A DNA stretch of 64,000 nt from JASMTM01 sp046483075 (lineage in GTDB: Bacteria; Thermotogota; Thermotogae; Petrotogales; Kosmotogaceae). Location: positions 96,245-160,244 of the forward strand of contig JAWODV010000039.1 of assembly GCA_046483075.1 (NCBI GenBank), read 5' to 3'. The translations under genes and the position numbers were made by a program. Below, piece by piece: positions 1 through 9,029 of the stretch. The notes under the pieces were generated by a model that saw nothing but the letters and a program-made list of their open reading frames with translations, had not been told where the DNA came from and did no database searches. Each line of letters starts with the position of its first letter. Position 1 is the stretch's first letter.

Positions 1-1136
1 TGAAATGTTACAGAGACGAGGATTTCAGAGCTGATAGACAGCCTGAATTTACCCAGATAGATCTTGAGATGTCTTTTGTAGATAGAGAGGATATCCTTCA
101 ACTAACAGAAGAAATTTTTGAGAATATTTTCAAAGATGTTCTTCAAAAAGAAATAAAAGTCCCAGTAGATAAAATGACCTATAAGGAAGCAATTGAAAAA
201 TATGGTTCTGATAAACCCGACAGACGTTACGGAATGGAAATCTCAGATGTCTCTGATTGTTTTTCAGAAACTAATTTTAGATTGATAAAGAATTCTCTTG
301 AAAAGGGAGAGAAAGTAAAAGGAATACTCGTAAAAAACGTAGCTGACAAATTTTCAAGGAAACGACTTGACAATTTAACGGAAATCGCAAAAGAAAATGG
401 TCTTGGCGGATTGTTATGGGTTAAATTAGAGGAAGAGTTGAAGTCCCCCGTGGCAAAGCACTGTATGGATGAACTTAAAAAAGTAGCGGATATTCTTTCA
501 GCAGAAGAAAAAGATGTAATTTTACTTGCTGTGGCGGAAAATCTTCTTGCATCTAGAGCACTAGGAAAGATAAGGGAAACTATTATTCACGAAGACTGCG
601 AAAAAAAAGATGGTTTTGATTTGCTCTGGGTTCTTGATTTTCCTATGTTCACTTATAATAAGGAAGATAGACGACTTGAAGCTGAACATCATCCTTTTAC
701 AATGCCCTATGTTGAAGATATAGAGAAATATAAAGATGAACCCTTGAAAATTCGATCTCACGCTTATGATCTCGTAGTAAACGGATATGAAATTGCCAGT
801 GGGAGCGCAAGAATCCATGATAGTTCGTTACAACAAAAGGTATTTGACATAATTGGGATGGATAGAAAAATTGCAAAGGAACGATTTGGATTTCTGCTGG
901 AGGCTTTTAAATACGGACCACCTCCACACGCAGGTATAGCAGTAGGATTCGATAGACTCATTATGATACTGTCCGGTTCTAATTCGTTAAGAGATGTCAT
1001 AGCTTTTCCAAAGACAACAACAGGAAGCGACCTGATGACATCAGCCCCATCAACAATTACTGAAGAGCAGCTCAAACAACTTAAAATTAAACTCATAGAA
1101 AATGATGGTGAAGAAAAAGATGAAAATAGCGATTGA
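1..1136 (+). CDS. aspS: Aspartyl-tRNA synthetase, 3' part (5' end outside window)
   Basis: Class II synthetase that charges tRNA-Asp in the cytosol. The reading frame (codons from base 3) is open through the left edge. It begins inside class II motif 2 (YRDEDFRADRQPEFTQID), so the anticodon-binding domain and motif 1 lie upstream. The bacterial GAD insertion domain follows, and near the end comes motif 3 with the ATP-binding GFDRLIMIL after a PPPHAG loop. The stop codon overlaps the start of cmk by 17 bases, so the two genes are probably translated together. The ATG at base 69 is internal and not a start. Identity is secure. Confidence 0.97.
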   Translation, partial: KCYRDEDFRADRQPEFTQIDLEMSFVDREDILQLTEEIFENIFKDVLQKEIKVPVDKMTYKEAIEKYGSDKPDRRYGMEISDVSDCFSETNFRLIKNSLEKGEKVKGILVKNVADKFSRKRLDNLTEIAKENGLGGLLWVKLEEELKSPVAKHCMDELKKVADILSAEEKDVILLAVAENLLASRALGKIRETIIHEDCEKKDGFDLLWVLDFPMFTYNKEDRRLEAEHHPFTMPYVEDIEKYKDEPLKIRSHAYDLVVNGYEIASGSARIHDSSLQQKVFDIIGMDRKIAKERFGFLLEAFKYGPPPHAGIAVGFDRLIMILSGSNSLRDVIAFPKTTTGSDLMTSAPSTITEEQLKQLKIKLIENDGEEKDENSD

Positions 1137-1764
1137 TGGACCTGCGGGTTCAGGAAAGTCCTGTGTAGCATCCAGGATTGCAAAAAGATTGGCCTATGTT
1201 TATGTTGACACTGGAGCTATGTATCGTTCTCTTGCCTGGAAAGCCCATAAAAACAATATAAACATTTATGATAAAAAGGAGCTCAATAAACTGATAAAGA
1301 CAACGGTTTTCTCTTTATTTGAAGGAAAACTTGAAATGGACGAAAAACCCATTAACTCTGAAATAAGGACGGCAATAATTTCGAAAAAATCGTCAGAAAT
1401 TGCGAAATTACAACAAGTAAGAGATTTTTTAACCACAGAACAGAGAAAACTTGCTAAGAAAAATGATGTGGTAATGGAAGGTAGAGATATTGGAACAGTA
1501 GTATTACAAAATGCAGAATTTAAATTTTTTCTCGAAGCTTCCAAAGAAGAGCGTGCGCGTAGAAGATTGAAACAAATGGTATCAATGGGACTTGAGGGGA
1601 GCTATGATGAGATATTACAGGAAATTATAAACAGAGACAAAAATGATTCTTCCCGATCGTTGGCTCCATTAAAGCCTGCAGATGATGCAATAAAAATAGA
1701 TACAACAAATCTAACAATTAACGAGGTTGTTGAACTAATATTATTCATGGTGGTAGATAAATAA
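1120..1764 (+). CDS. cmk: Cytidylate kinase
   Basis: Transfers phosphate from ATP to CMP and dCMP. A P-loop GPAGSGKS lies at residues 7-14 of the 214-residue form, followed by the NMP-binding region (YVDTGAMYRSLAW) and a VVMEGRDIGTVV segment typical of bacterial CMP kinases. The length matches the family. An ATG 18 bases upstream (1102) would add six residues. Neither start has a good Shine-Dalgarno, and I chose 1120 because the family begins directly before the P-loop strand. It overlaps aspS at its start and ispH-rpsA by one base at its end, as in other cmk-ispH-rpsA clusters. Confidence 0.94.
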   Translation: MKIAIDGPAGSGKSCVASRIAKRLAYVYVDTGAMYRSLAWKAHKNNINIYDKKELNKLIKTTVFSLFEGKLEMDEKPINSEIRTAIISKKSSEIAKLQQVRDFLTTEQRKLAKKNDVVMEGRDIGTVVLQNAEFKFFLEASKEERARRRLKQMVSMGLEGSYDEILQEIINRDKNDSSRSLAPLKPADDAIKIDTTNLTINEVVELILFMVVDK

Positions 1765-4346
1765 TGAAAGTTATTTCAGGAAAGGAAATTGGCTTCTGCT
1801 ATGGTGTAGAAAAAGCTATTAGTAAGGTAGAAGAACTCCTCTCAGAGGGAAAAAAACTTGCAATAGAAGGAGAACTAATTCACAATGATGAAGTTATATC
1901 CAATTTAGAAAAAAGGGGATTGAAAAAACTGGATGAGGTTTCACCGGAGAAAAGAGAAGAATATCACGCCTTAATTAGAACACACGGAATATCACCCGAT
2001 ATTGAAAAAACAATCAGAGAAAGATTTGCTAATGTTGTAGACCTAACCTGTCCGATAGTGTACAATGTATTCAGGTTGGCTGAAAAGCTGGAGAAACAGG
2101 GTAACTGCATAATAATTTTTGGAAAGAAAGAACACGCAGAAACCAAGGCATTAAAAGGAAGACTGGAAAAGTACATAATTATTGAACCGAACTGGAACAG
2201 TGACTCGATCAAGAAAAAAATATTAGAAAAAGACTGCAAAAAATACTCTTTGATTTCACAAACCACAATGGATCTTGACCAATTTGAAAGTCTTTCCGAA
2301 GAACTCAGAAAATTCGTAGAGGTTGATGTTCACAATACAATTTGCTCGGTTACAATAAATAGAGAAAAAGAAGCAAGGTATCTTGCGAAAAAATGTGATT
2401 GTGTTATTGTAGTCGGTGGAGAAAAAAGTTCGAACACAAAAAAGTTGGTAGAATTAGTTCGCAGAAATGGAACTAAAGCTTATCATATTAGTTGCCCTAA
2501 TAAATTGCCACCATTAGCTACATCCGAGACAATTGGTATAATAAGTGGAACATCGACTCCAGCAGAACAAATCCAGAGATTACTGGATAATATAAAGAAT
2601 AAATATAAAGAGGAGGTAATTCAAATGCCTGATGAAAGGCAGAATCAAGAAGAAAAAATGAGTATGGAAGATGTTATGGAACAAATGAACGATTTTTCGT
2701 TCAGAAAGGGAACATATACCCAAGCAGAGGTTTACTCAACTCAACCTGATGGAATATTGGTATTGTTGAACGGAAAACTTGATGGTTTTATTAAAGAGGA
2801 AGAATTGGTAAATCCCATCGATGAATACAGGGTGGGGGATAAAATTGATGTCACTGTAATGAAAATAAATGAAGATGAAGGTCGAACACTTGCTTCAGAA
2901 AAACGGGCGTATTTCAGAACCGTCCTGAGAGATATTGAAGAAGCTTACAAAAATGGAACTCCAGTCAAAGGAGAAATCATTGGTGAAATTAAAAGCGGAT
3001 ATCTTGTGAGACTAAAAAAAGCTATAAATGCTTTTTTGCCAGGATCACATTCAGGATTGAAAAAAGGAGAAAAATATCCGGAAAAGCCACTTGAATTCAA
3101 AATATTGGAATTCAAGAAAAGAAATCGTGGAAGAAATAACATAGTGGTTTCCCTTACAGAGCTTAAAAATGAAAGAATTCAAAAATACTTTTCAGAACTT
3201 GAAGAAGGTCAGGTAGTTGAAGGTACTGTTGAAGCAATTAAGAATTTTGGTGCTTTCGTCAAACTTACAGAAGATATTACTGGTTTGATTCCCGCATCAG
3301 AAGTTAGCTGGGCCTCCGAAAGAATAGACGATGTTATAAACAAAAATGATAAAGTAAAAGTAAAAATTATTGATATAAATCCAAAAGAACAAAAAGTAAC
3401 GTTGAGTTTGAAGAGAATGACTGAAGACCCATGGGAAAATATTGAAGAAAAATATCCAGTGGATACCGTTGTCAAAGGAGAAGTCAAATCAATTGTTCCC
3501 TTTGGATTTTTTGTAATGCTTGAACCCGGTGTCGAAGGCCTCGTACATACTTCAGAGGTATTTTGGGGTAATGTCAAAAAGAGCCTTCATGATGTTGTCT
3601 CGGTTGGTGATAAAGTTGAAGTCAAAGTAAAAGAAGTAAATCCAGAAGAAAGAACCATAGCCCTTAGTTATCGGGAAGCCGTTGGTGATCCCTGGGAAAA
3701 TATTGAGAAAAAATATATTGTTAATGACATTGTTGAAGGTAAAATCGTTAAAGTACTTCCCACTGGAGTAATAATGGAGATTGAAGAATACGTTTCGGGT
3801 TTTGTCCCCGTATCCGAGATTTCATGGAACTTCGTGGATGAAGTTGAAGACGCCGTTTCAGAAGGAGAAAAGAAAAAAGCAATGATTATTTCTCTTGACA
3901 AAGAAAACAGAAGAATGAGGCTGAGTTTAAAAAAGGCAACAGAAGATCCATGGAACCGTGTTAAAAAAGAACTGGATGTCGGAGACCATGTTAGAGGTAA
4001 AATTGTTAGACTAACTAAGTCCGGGGCTATCGTGATCATCGATGATTATAATGTCGAAGGATTTCTTCCTGTATCACAGGTATCAACAGAAAGAGTTGAA
4101 AATATAGAAGATGCTGTAAAAATTGGAGAAGAAAAGGATTTCAAGATCATTAGACTTGTTTATGATCCAGAAAACGATGTTAGAAATATGGTAATTTCCA
4201 TAAGACAGTATTTGAAGGATAAAGAACGTCAGGAAGCAAGAGAAACACTTAAAGAAATTAATGAAAATAAAGATGAAAACAAACCAGCGTCAATAGGAGA
4301 AAAAATTAAAGAGAAACTTGAACAAGAAGGAGAAGATAACAAATAG
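1764..4346 (+). CDS. ispH-rpsA: IspH (HMBPP reductase) fused to ribosomal protein S1
   Basis: An 860-residue two-part protein. Residues 1 to about 275 are IspH, the iron-sulfur enzyme making IPP/DMAPP in the last step of the MEP pathway. The three cluster cysteines are C12 (GFCYGV), C96 (DLTCPIV) and C194 (NTICSVT). Residues from about 310 form six S1 RNA-binding repeats, the later ones separated by a recurring EDPWENI-type linker, as in 30S protein S1. IspH-S1 fusions are known from Clostridia and Thermotogota. The junction (codons about 282-288) carries a strong internal ribosome-binding site and in-frame ATG, so free S1 may also be made (separate entry). It overlaps cmk by one base, and its TAG shares one base with the GTG start of der. 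Confidence 0.95.
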   Translation: MKVISGKEIGFCYGVEKAISKVEELLSEGKKLAIEGELIHNDEVISNLEKRGLKKLDEVSPEKREEYHALIRTHGISPDIEKTIRERFANVVDLTCPIVYNVFRLAEKLEKQGNCIIIFGKKEHAETKALKGRLEKYIIIEPNWNSDSIKKKILEKDCKKYSLISQTTMDLDQFESLSEELRKFVEVDVHNTICSVTINREKEARYLAKKCDCVIVVGGEKSSNTKKLVELVRRNGTKAYHISCPNKLPPLATSETIGIISGTSTPAEQIQRLLDNIKNKYKEEVIQMPDERQNQEEKMSMEDVMEQMNDFSFRKGTYTQAEVYSTQPDGILVLLNGKLDGFIKEEELVNPIDEYRVGDKIDVTVMKINEDEGRTLASEKRAYFRTVLRDIEEAYKNGTPVKGEIIGEIKSGYLVRLKKAINAFLPGSHSGLKKGEKYPEKPLEFKILEFKKRNRGRNNIVVSLTELKNERIQKYFSELEEGQVVEGTVEAIKNFGAFVKLTEDITGLIPASEVSWASERIDDVINKNDKVKVKIIDINPKEQKVTLSLKRMTEDPWENIEEKYPVDTVVKGEVKSIVPFGFFVMLEPGVEGLVHTSEVFWGNVKKSLHDVVSVGDKVEVKVKEVNPEERTIALSYREAVGDPWENIEKKYIVNDIVEGKIVKVLPTGVIMEIEEYVSGFVPVSEISWNFVDEVEDAVSEGEKKKAMIISLDKENRRMRLSLKKATEDPWNRVKKELDVGDHVRGKIVRLTKSGAIVIIDDYNVEGFLPVSQVSTERVENIEDAVKIGEEKDFKIIRLVYDPENDVRNMVISIRQYLKDKERQEARETLKEINENKDENKPASIGEKIKEKLEQEGEDNK
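2607..2627 (+). promoter_or_regulatory. Internal Shine-Dalgarno and ATG at the IspH/S1 boundary
   Basis: Inside the fused gene the bases AAAGAGGAGGT (2607-2617) are followed, after seven bases, by an ATG at 2625 that is in frame and corresponds to Met288. Everything downstream is S1 sequence. The spacing and strength are as good as any true start in the window, whereas the start of the fused ORF has only a weak site. Initiation here would give a free 573-residue S1 protein. The signal is seen directly; its use is inferred. Confidence 0.7.
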
Positions 4347-5674
4347 TGGCAACTGTTCTTATTGTTGGCCGCCCAAATGTTGGCAAGTCCACTCTTTTCA
4401 ATAGGCTTGTAGGATATAAAAAGACCATTGTAGATGATGAACCTGGAGTAACAAGAGATTTTGTGTTTGGACATTTAGAATGGCAAAAGAAGTCCTTTGA
4501 GGTTGTGGACACTTGCGGTCTTTTTGATAATCCCAATGATATTGTTGAAACAGAGATGAAGAAACTCACCCTCAGCATTCTTGATGTGGGTGATTTAATC
4601 ATGTTTGTGGTTGACGGAAGGCACGGACTTACATCAGCTGATTACAATCTCGCTGAAATTCTGCGTGCCAAGAAAGAAAGGGTTTTACTTGTAGCAAATA
4701 AAGTTGAAGTATTTGAAAAATTTGAAGCAGAAGTAAGGCCAGAACTTTATAGCCTTGGACTGGGAGAACCCATTCCTGTTTCTTCTGAACACGCATTGAA
4801 CGTCGATACGCTAATCGATACAACCTTTGAAAAATTAGAAAATAATGGGTTTGCTACCAACATAATGTTTGAAGAAAAGGATGTATGGTGCAGTATTACA
4901 ATTGTTGGAAAACCCAATGTTGGTAAATCTTCATTATTCAACACAATTGTTGGAAGCAACAGAAGCCTGGTAACAGTAATACCGGGAACTACCAGAGATA
5001 CGATAGACCATCCAATGTATATTGATGATAAATTGTGCAAATTTGTTGACACAGCAGGCATAAGAAAAAAATCAAAGGTGGGAATAAAGAACGTAGAGTA
5101 TTACAGTGTAATGCGTTCCATAAGTTCAATAGAACGCAGTGATATCTCAATCATCGTTATTGACTCAACAAAGGGAATCAGTAACCAGGATCAAAAGGTT
5201 GCAGGTCTTGCGGAGAAAAATGGAAAAGGTACGATTATAGTATTTAACAAAATCGATATGATAACAGAAAAAAAAGAAAAAGATCTGTTTGATGCTGTAG
5301 AAAGAGATTTATATTTTATCAACTACAGCCCGATAGTATTCACTTCATGCATCAATAATATTGGAATCGACATATTGTTGGACAGTATAATAGAGGTTTC
5401 TGAAAACATCGACAGACGAATTCCAACAGGATTGCTGAATGAGTTAATAAAACGTTATACACTGACAACACCCCCTGTTGGAAATAAAAAGCGCAAAGCA
5501 AAGATTTATTATGCATCACAAATAGATTCAAGACCACCATTGATTATATTGAATGTTAACGATCCTGGACTTTTATCATCAGCTTATTTGAAGGGACTAA
5601 GAAAAACAATAAGAATGAATTTTCATGATTTTGCTGGATCACCGATTTTTATAAAGTTGAGGCGAAAAAGATGA
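4346..5674 (+). CDS. der: Ribosome assembly GTPase Der (EngA)
   Basis: Essential double GTPase acting in 50S subunit assembly. Two G domains in tandem: P-loop GRPNVGKS at residues 8-15 with DTCGL at 55-59, and GKPNVGKS at 188-195 with DTAGI at 235-239 and NKID at 301-304. A KH-like domain closes the protein (TTPPVGNKKRKAKIYYASQ region). The 442-residue length is normal. In the first domain the guanine-recognition motif reads NKVE and not NKxD. The start is a GTG that shares a base with the TAG of ispH-rpsA, preceded by AAGGAGAAGAT. Its last four bases overlap plsY. Confidence 0.96.
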   Translation: MATVLIVGRPNVGKSTLFNRLVGYKKTIVDDEPGVTRDFVFGHLEWQKKSFEVVDTCGLFDNPNDIVETEMKKLTLSILDVGDLIMFVVDGRHGLTSADYNLAEILRAKKERVLLVANKVEVFEKFEAEVRPELYSLGLGEPIPVSSEHALNVDTLIDTTFEKLENNGFATNIMFEEKDVWCSITIVGKPNVGKSSLFNTIVGSNRSLVTVIPGTTRDTIDHPMYIDDKLCKFVDTAGIRKKSKVGIKNVEYYSVMRSISSIERSDISIIVIDSTKGISNQDQKVAGLAEKNGKGTIIVFNKIDMITEKKEKDLFDAVERDLYFINYSPIVFTSCINNIGIDILLDSIIEVSENIDRRIPTGLLNELIKRYTLTTPPVGNKKRKAKIYYASQIDSRPPLIILNVNDPGLLSSAYLKGLRKTIRMNFHDFAGSPIFIKLRRKR

Positions 5675-6291
5675 ATTTTCTACTAATAGCCATCGTTGGT
5701 TACCTGGCTGGTTCGGTACCCTTTAGCTTTATTATTCCCTGGATCATAGGGGTAGATATTAGAAAAATTGGAAGTGGTAATGTAGGCGGAACAAATGTCC
5801 TCCGTTCGCTTGGTGGAATATGGGGTTCAATTTGCATGGTGCTGGATGGTGTAAAAGCCTTTGTGCCTATAATGATTGGAATCCATGTTTTTGATATGAA
5901 TATCACACAGGGATTGATGATGGGTTTTTTTGCCGCTATCGGTCATAGTTATCCCCTCTGGTTGAAGTTTAAGGGTGGTAAAGCAGTGGCAGTGACGGTA
6001 GGAACAATCTCAGCTGTTAAAGCACCTTTAGTTGCTTTGTTTTTTGCCATATGGATACCCCTAGCCATCTTAACTAAATATGTTTCTCTGTCATCTCTTG
6101 TATCACTTGGAGCATTAAGCGTTGCCTTCTTTCTAATTTCAGGAGTCAATGAGGGATTATGGATACTGGCATTTTTAGCTCTATCCGCTTACAGACACAG
6201 AGATAACATAAAAAGGCTGCTTAAAAAAAATGAAAACAAAACAGACCTTATAGAAGCGTTCAAAAAGCATAAAGAAAACGAAGATAAATAA
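5671..6291 (+). CDS. plsY: Acyl-phosphate glycerol-3-phosphate acyltransferase
   Basis: Integral membrane enzyme that moves an acyl group from acyl-phosphate to glycerol-3-phosphate, the first step of phospholipid synthesis. It shows about five hydrophobic segments, the GSGNVGGTN active-site motif near residue 35, the FKGGKAVA loop near residue 100 and a HSYPLW segment before it. The 206-residue length is usual. It overlaps der by ATGA, so it is coupled to der and is the last gene of this plus-strand run. It converges on the atp operon. Confidence 0.95.
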   Translation: MNFLLIAIVGYLAGSVPFSFIIPWIIGVDIRKIGSGNVGGTNVLRSLGGIWGSICMVLDGVKAFVPIMIGIHVFDMNITQGLMMGFFAAIGHSYPLWLKFKGGKAVAVTVGTISAVKAPLVALFFAIWIPLAILTKYVSLSSLVSLGALSVAFFLISGVNEGLWILAFLALSAYRHRDNIKRLLKKNENKTDLIEAFKKHKENEDK

Positions 6292-6293
6292 AA

Positions 6294-6316
6294 AGGTCAG
6301 GCTTTACACCTGACAT
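6294..6316. terminator. Hairpin between convergent plsY and atpC
   Basis: GTCAGG (6296-6301) and CCTGAC (6309-6314) form a six-base-pair stem with a seven-base loop. Read on the minus strand it is followed by CTTTTTA, so it works best as the terminator of the atp operon. On the plus strand the downstream T-run is poor. It may still serve plsY. Confidence 0.6.
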
Positions 6317-6349
6317 TTAAAGATTTATTAGATATCTATTACCTAGCTA

Positions 6350-6751
6350 TCATTTGTGTTCCTTATAAACTCTTTCACGAAGGATATTCCTCTGAATTTG
6401 GGCAGATAAATCTGCTTTTTCCTGAGTGTCTTTTGCTAGATCAACCAACTCCTTTGCTCTTTCTAAATGGCGTCTGGCTCTCTCAATATCAATATCTTCT
6501 GGTTTTTCAGCCGCGTCGGCAACAATGGTTAGTGAATCTCTTTCATTAAGCAAATAACCACCATGAACCGCAAAATAATAGTTTTTATCATAGGACTGAA
6601 TATTTATCTTCTCCACAGCTAGTTGACATACCATGGGGGCACGCAAAGGTAAAAAAGCAATACTACCTTCAACGGTCTGGAAACTTAAAAGTTCTGCTGT
6701 TCCTTCCCATTCAATACCATATGGAGTTACCAGTTTGACGTTGAGTGACAT
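6350..6751 (-). CDS. atpC: F-type ATP synthase epsilon subunit
   Basis: Central-stalk subunit of F1 that regulates ATP hydrolysis. It has an N-terminal beta-sandwich (VKLVTPYGIEWEG, SIAFLPLRAPM, VHGGYLLNERDSLTIVADAAE) and a C-terminal helical hairpin rich in Glu, Arg and Ala. The ATG at 6751 lies just after the atpD stop and is preceded by GAAGGTGATT. A GTG nine bases upstream would overlap atpD and sits inside that Shine-Dalgarno, so 6751 (133 residues) is preferred. Last gene of the atp operon. Confidence 0.93.
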   Translation of the reverse strand: MSLNVKLVTPYGIEWEGTAELLSFQTVEGSIAFLPLRAPMVCQLAVEKINIQSYDKNYYFAVHGGYLLNERDSLTIVADAAEKPEDIDIERARRHLERAKELVDLAKDTQEKADLSAQIQRNILRERVYKEHK

Positions 6752-6752
6752 A

Positions 6753-8177
6753 TCAATCACCTTCGTCTATTTTCTCTGCTTTTTCTCTCGCTTCTTCAAT
6801 TGTTCCAACCATCATAAATGCCTGTTCAGGTAAATCATCATGTTTTCCTTCTAAAATCTCTTTAAAACCTTTTACTGTCTCTTTTATAGATACATATTTC
6901 CCCTTTATATTGCTAAATTTTTCAGCAACAAAGAAAGGCTGGGTTAAGAACCTCCGAATTTTTCTGGCCCGTCTAACTGTTATTTTATCTTCTTCTGTAA
7001 GCTCCTCCATACCTAAAATAGCAATAATGTCCTGAAGGTCTTTGTACCTTTGTAGCACTCCCTGTACGTTTCTAGCAACATTATAATGCTCATTTCCAAC
7101 CACTTCAGGATTCAGATTTTTTGAAGCTGAATCTAAAGAATCAACAGCCGGGTATAATCCCTGTTCTGCAATAGAACGAGACAGGTTTACCGTTGCATCA
7201 AGATGGTTAAATGTTGTTGCAGGTGCGGGATCTGTAAAGTCATCCGCTGGAACATAAATAGCCTGCACCGAAGTGATTGAACCTTTTTTGGTAGTAGTAA
7301 TACGCTCTTGTAGTTGCCCCATTTCTGAAGCAAGCGTTGGTTGATATCCCACAGCTGAAGGCATTCTTCCAAGCAATGCAGAAACTTCGGAACCAGCCTG
7401 AACAAACCTGTAGATGTTATCGATAAACACCAGAACATCTCTTTCCTGCACGTCTCTGAAGTATTCAGCCATGGTAATAGCAGATAGTCCAACTCTGAAT
7501 CTTGCTCCGGGTGGTTCATTCATTTGCCCAAAAACAAGTGCTGTTTTATCAAGAACTCCGGCTTCCTTCATATCAAGCCAAAGGTCATTCCCTTCTCTTG
7601 TTCTTTCTCCAACTCCGGCAAATATTGAAAGTCCTTTATGCTCAACAGCAATGTTTCTTATTAACTCCATTACAAGTACTGTTTTGCCGACACCGGCACC
7701 TCCAAAAAATCCTATCTTTCCTCCTTTGTTAAATGGAGTAAGAAGGTCGATAACTTTGATCCCGGTTTCAAGGATTTCGATCTCCGTTTCCTGGTCTGTT
7801 ATCTCAGGGGAATCTTTATGTATTTGCCACCGCTCCTTTGCCTTTATCTCACCTTTTTCGTCTATTGGTTCCCCCAGAAGATTGAACATTCTTCCCAATA
7901 CATCTTCTCCAACAGGCACCGAAATTTGCCTCTGAGTGTCAATAACTTCCTGACCTCTAACAAGACCATCCGTAGAATCGAGAGCGATTGCACGAACAGT
8001 ACTATCCCCGAGTACCTGTGCCACTTCCATTGCAACACTCTTCCCCAATGATTCATTGTACACTTCAATAGCGTTCAATATATCGGGAAGTACACCCTCT
8101 TCAAAATCTACATCAACTATTGGCCCTATTACCGTCAATAATTTTCCTTTATTTGCATTTTCATTATTTTTGGCCAC
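6753..8177 (-). CDS. atpD: F-type ATP synthase beta subunit
   Basis: Catalytic F1 subunit. Walker A is GGAGVGKT at residues 159-166 and the catalytic glutamate lies in GVGERT (E191). Walker B (VLVFIDNIYRF) and the ALLGRMPSAVGYQPTL segment follow. The FMDNIF-type sequence is slightly altered to FIDNIYRFVQ, a conservative change. The 474-residue length is normal. It starts with GTG, preceded by GGAGGTG. The operon order G-D-C is the classical one. Confidence 0.97.
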   Translation of the reverse strand: MAKNNENANKGKLLTVIGPIVDVDFEEGVLPDILNAIEVYNESLGKSVAMEVAQVLGDSTVRAIALDSTDGLVRGQEVIDTQRQISVPVGEDVLGRMFNLLGEPIDEKGEIKAKERWQIHKDSPEITDQETEIEILETGIKVIDLLTPFNKGGKIGFFGGAGVGKTVLVMELIRNIAVEHKGLSIFAGVGERTREGNDLWLDMKEAGVLDKTALVFGQMNEPPGARFRVGLSAITMAEYFRDVQERDVLVFIDNIYRFVQAGSEVSALLGRMPSAVGYQPTLASEMGQLQERITTTKKGSITSVQAIYVPADDFTDPAPATTFNHLDATVNLSRSIAEQGLYPAVDSLDSASKNLNPEVVGNEHYNVARNVQGVLQRYKDLQDIIAILGMEELTEEDKITVRRARKIRRFLTQPFFVAEKFSNIKGKYVSIKETVKGFKEILEGKHDDLPEQAFMMVGTIEEAREKAEKIDEGD

Positions 8178-8194
8178 GATTACACCTCCGTACT

Positions 8195-9025
8195 CTATCC
8201 TTCAAGAGCTTCTGCACCATTAACTATTTCAATAATCTCTCTAGTAATGGTTGACTGCCTTACCTTATTTTTTTCAAGCGTAAGTTTTTCTATCAGGTCC
8301 TCTGCATTATCTGTTGCGTTTTTCATTGCATTCTGTCTTGAATAAAGCTCACCCAGCTTGGTTTCATAGGCAGTACTTAGTAAAACGGATATACCCCATG
8401 AGTTTAATAAATCATCGTATATTTCCTCCGGAGATGGTTCAAAATCGTAATTTTCTCTGCTTTCAGATTTAAACTCTAAAGGAAATATAGTTTTAATATC
8501 TGGGAGTTGAACGAGCATATTTTTGAGTTTGGCATATATCACTTTTAATGAACCAGCATTTTTTTCCTTTAACATTTCGTATGCCTCATCCCATATAATT
8601 GCAACTTCATCCAAATCAGGCGTATCATAAAACCTTGAAAAAGTTTTCCCGAAAGTCTTATAACTTGAGAAGGCCTTTTCAGCCTTAATTCCAACAGTAA
8701 TAATTCCTTTTATATCGTTCTTTTCAATATATTTTTTTGCATATCTTATGATTTCACTGTTGAAAGCACCACATAATCCCATATCAGCAGTAATGATTAC
8801 GAGTATTTCACCTTCACCTTCGTTTGAAGGTAAATATTCAAGACTATTATGAACAATCTTCAATGTATTATAAAGTCTGTTCTCATACTCATTTATTGGA
8901 GGCAATCCTTTTTCAACCTTTTTCAACTTAGCAGTTGCAACCATTTGCATGGCTTTTGTAATCTGCATTGTTGAATCAGTTGATTCAATTCTCTTTTTTA
9001 TCGCTCTTAATTTACCTTTACTCAT
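8195..9025 (-). CDS. atpG: F-type ATP synthase gamma subunit
   Basis: Rotating central shaft of F1. It has long N- and C-terminal helices (AIKKRIESTDSTMQITKAM at the start, STITREIIEIVNGAEAL at the end) and a GLCGAFN segment of the gamma family. The ATG at 9025 has a Shine-Dalgarno (AGAGGATG) at good spacing and begins MSKGKLRAIKKRI as in homologues. A TTG seven codons earlier lies inside atpA and is less likely. 276 residues. Confidence 0.95.
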   Translation of the reverse strand: MSKGKLRAIKKRIESTDSTMQITKAMQMVATAKLKKVEKGLPPINEYENRLYNTLKIVHNSLEYLPSNEGEGEILVIITADMGLCGAFNSEIIRYAKKYIEKNDIKGIITVGIKAEKAFSSYKTFGKTFSRFYDTPDLDEVAIIWDEAYEMLKEKNAGSLKVIYAKLKNMLVQLPDIKTIFPLEFKSESRENYDFEPSPEEIYDDLLNSWGISVLLSTAYETKLGELYSRQNAMKNATDNAEDLIEKLTLEKNKVRQSTITREIIEIVNGAEALEG

Positions 9026-9029
9026 AAAA

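Noticed and set aside
764..1183. 139-codon minus-strand frame opposite aspS/cmk
   Set aside because: Shadow of two well-conserved coding regions, no start signal, no recognisable motif.
3400..4000. Repeated EDPWENI-type segments in ispH-rpsA, considered as DNA repeats
   Set aside because: They are the normal linkers between S1 domains; the similarity is at protein level.
7414..7935. 173-codon plus-strand frame opposite atpD
   Set aside because: Antisense to highly conserved beta-subunit sequence; composition follows the reverse of atpD codons.
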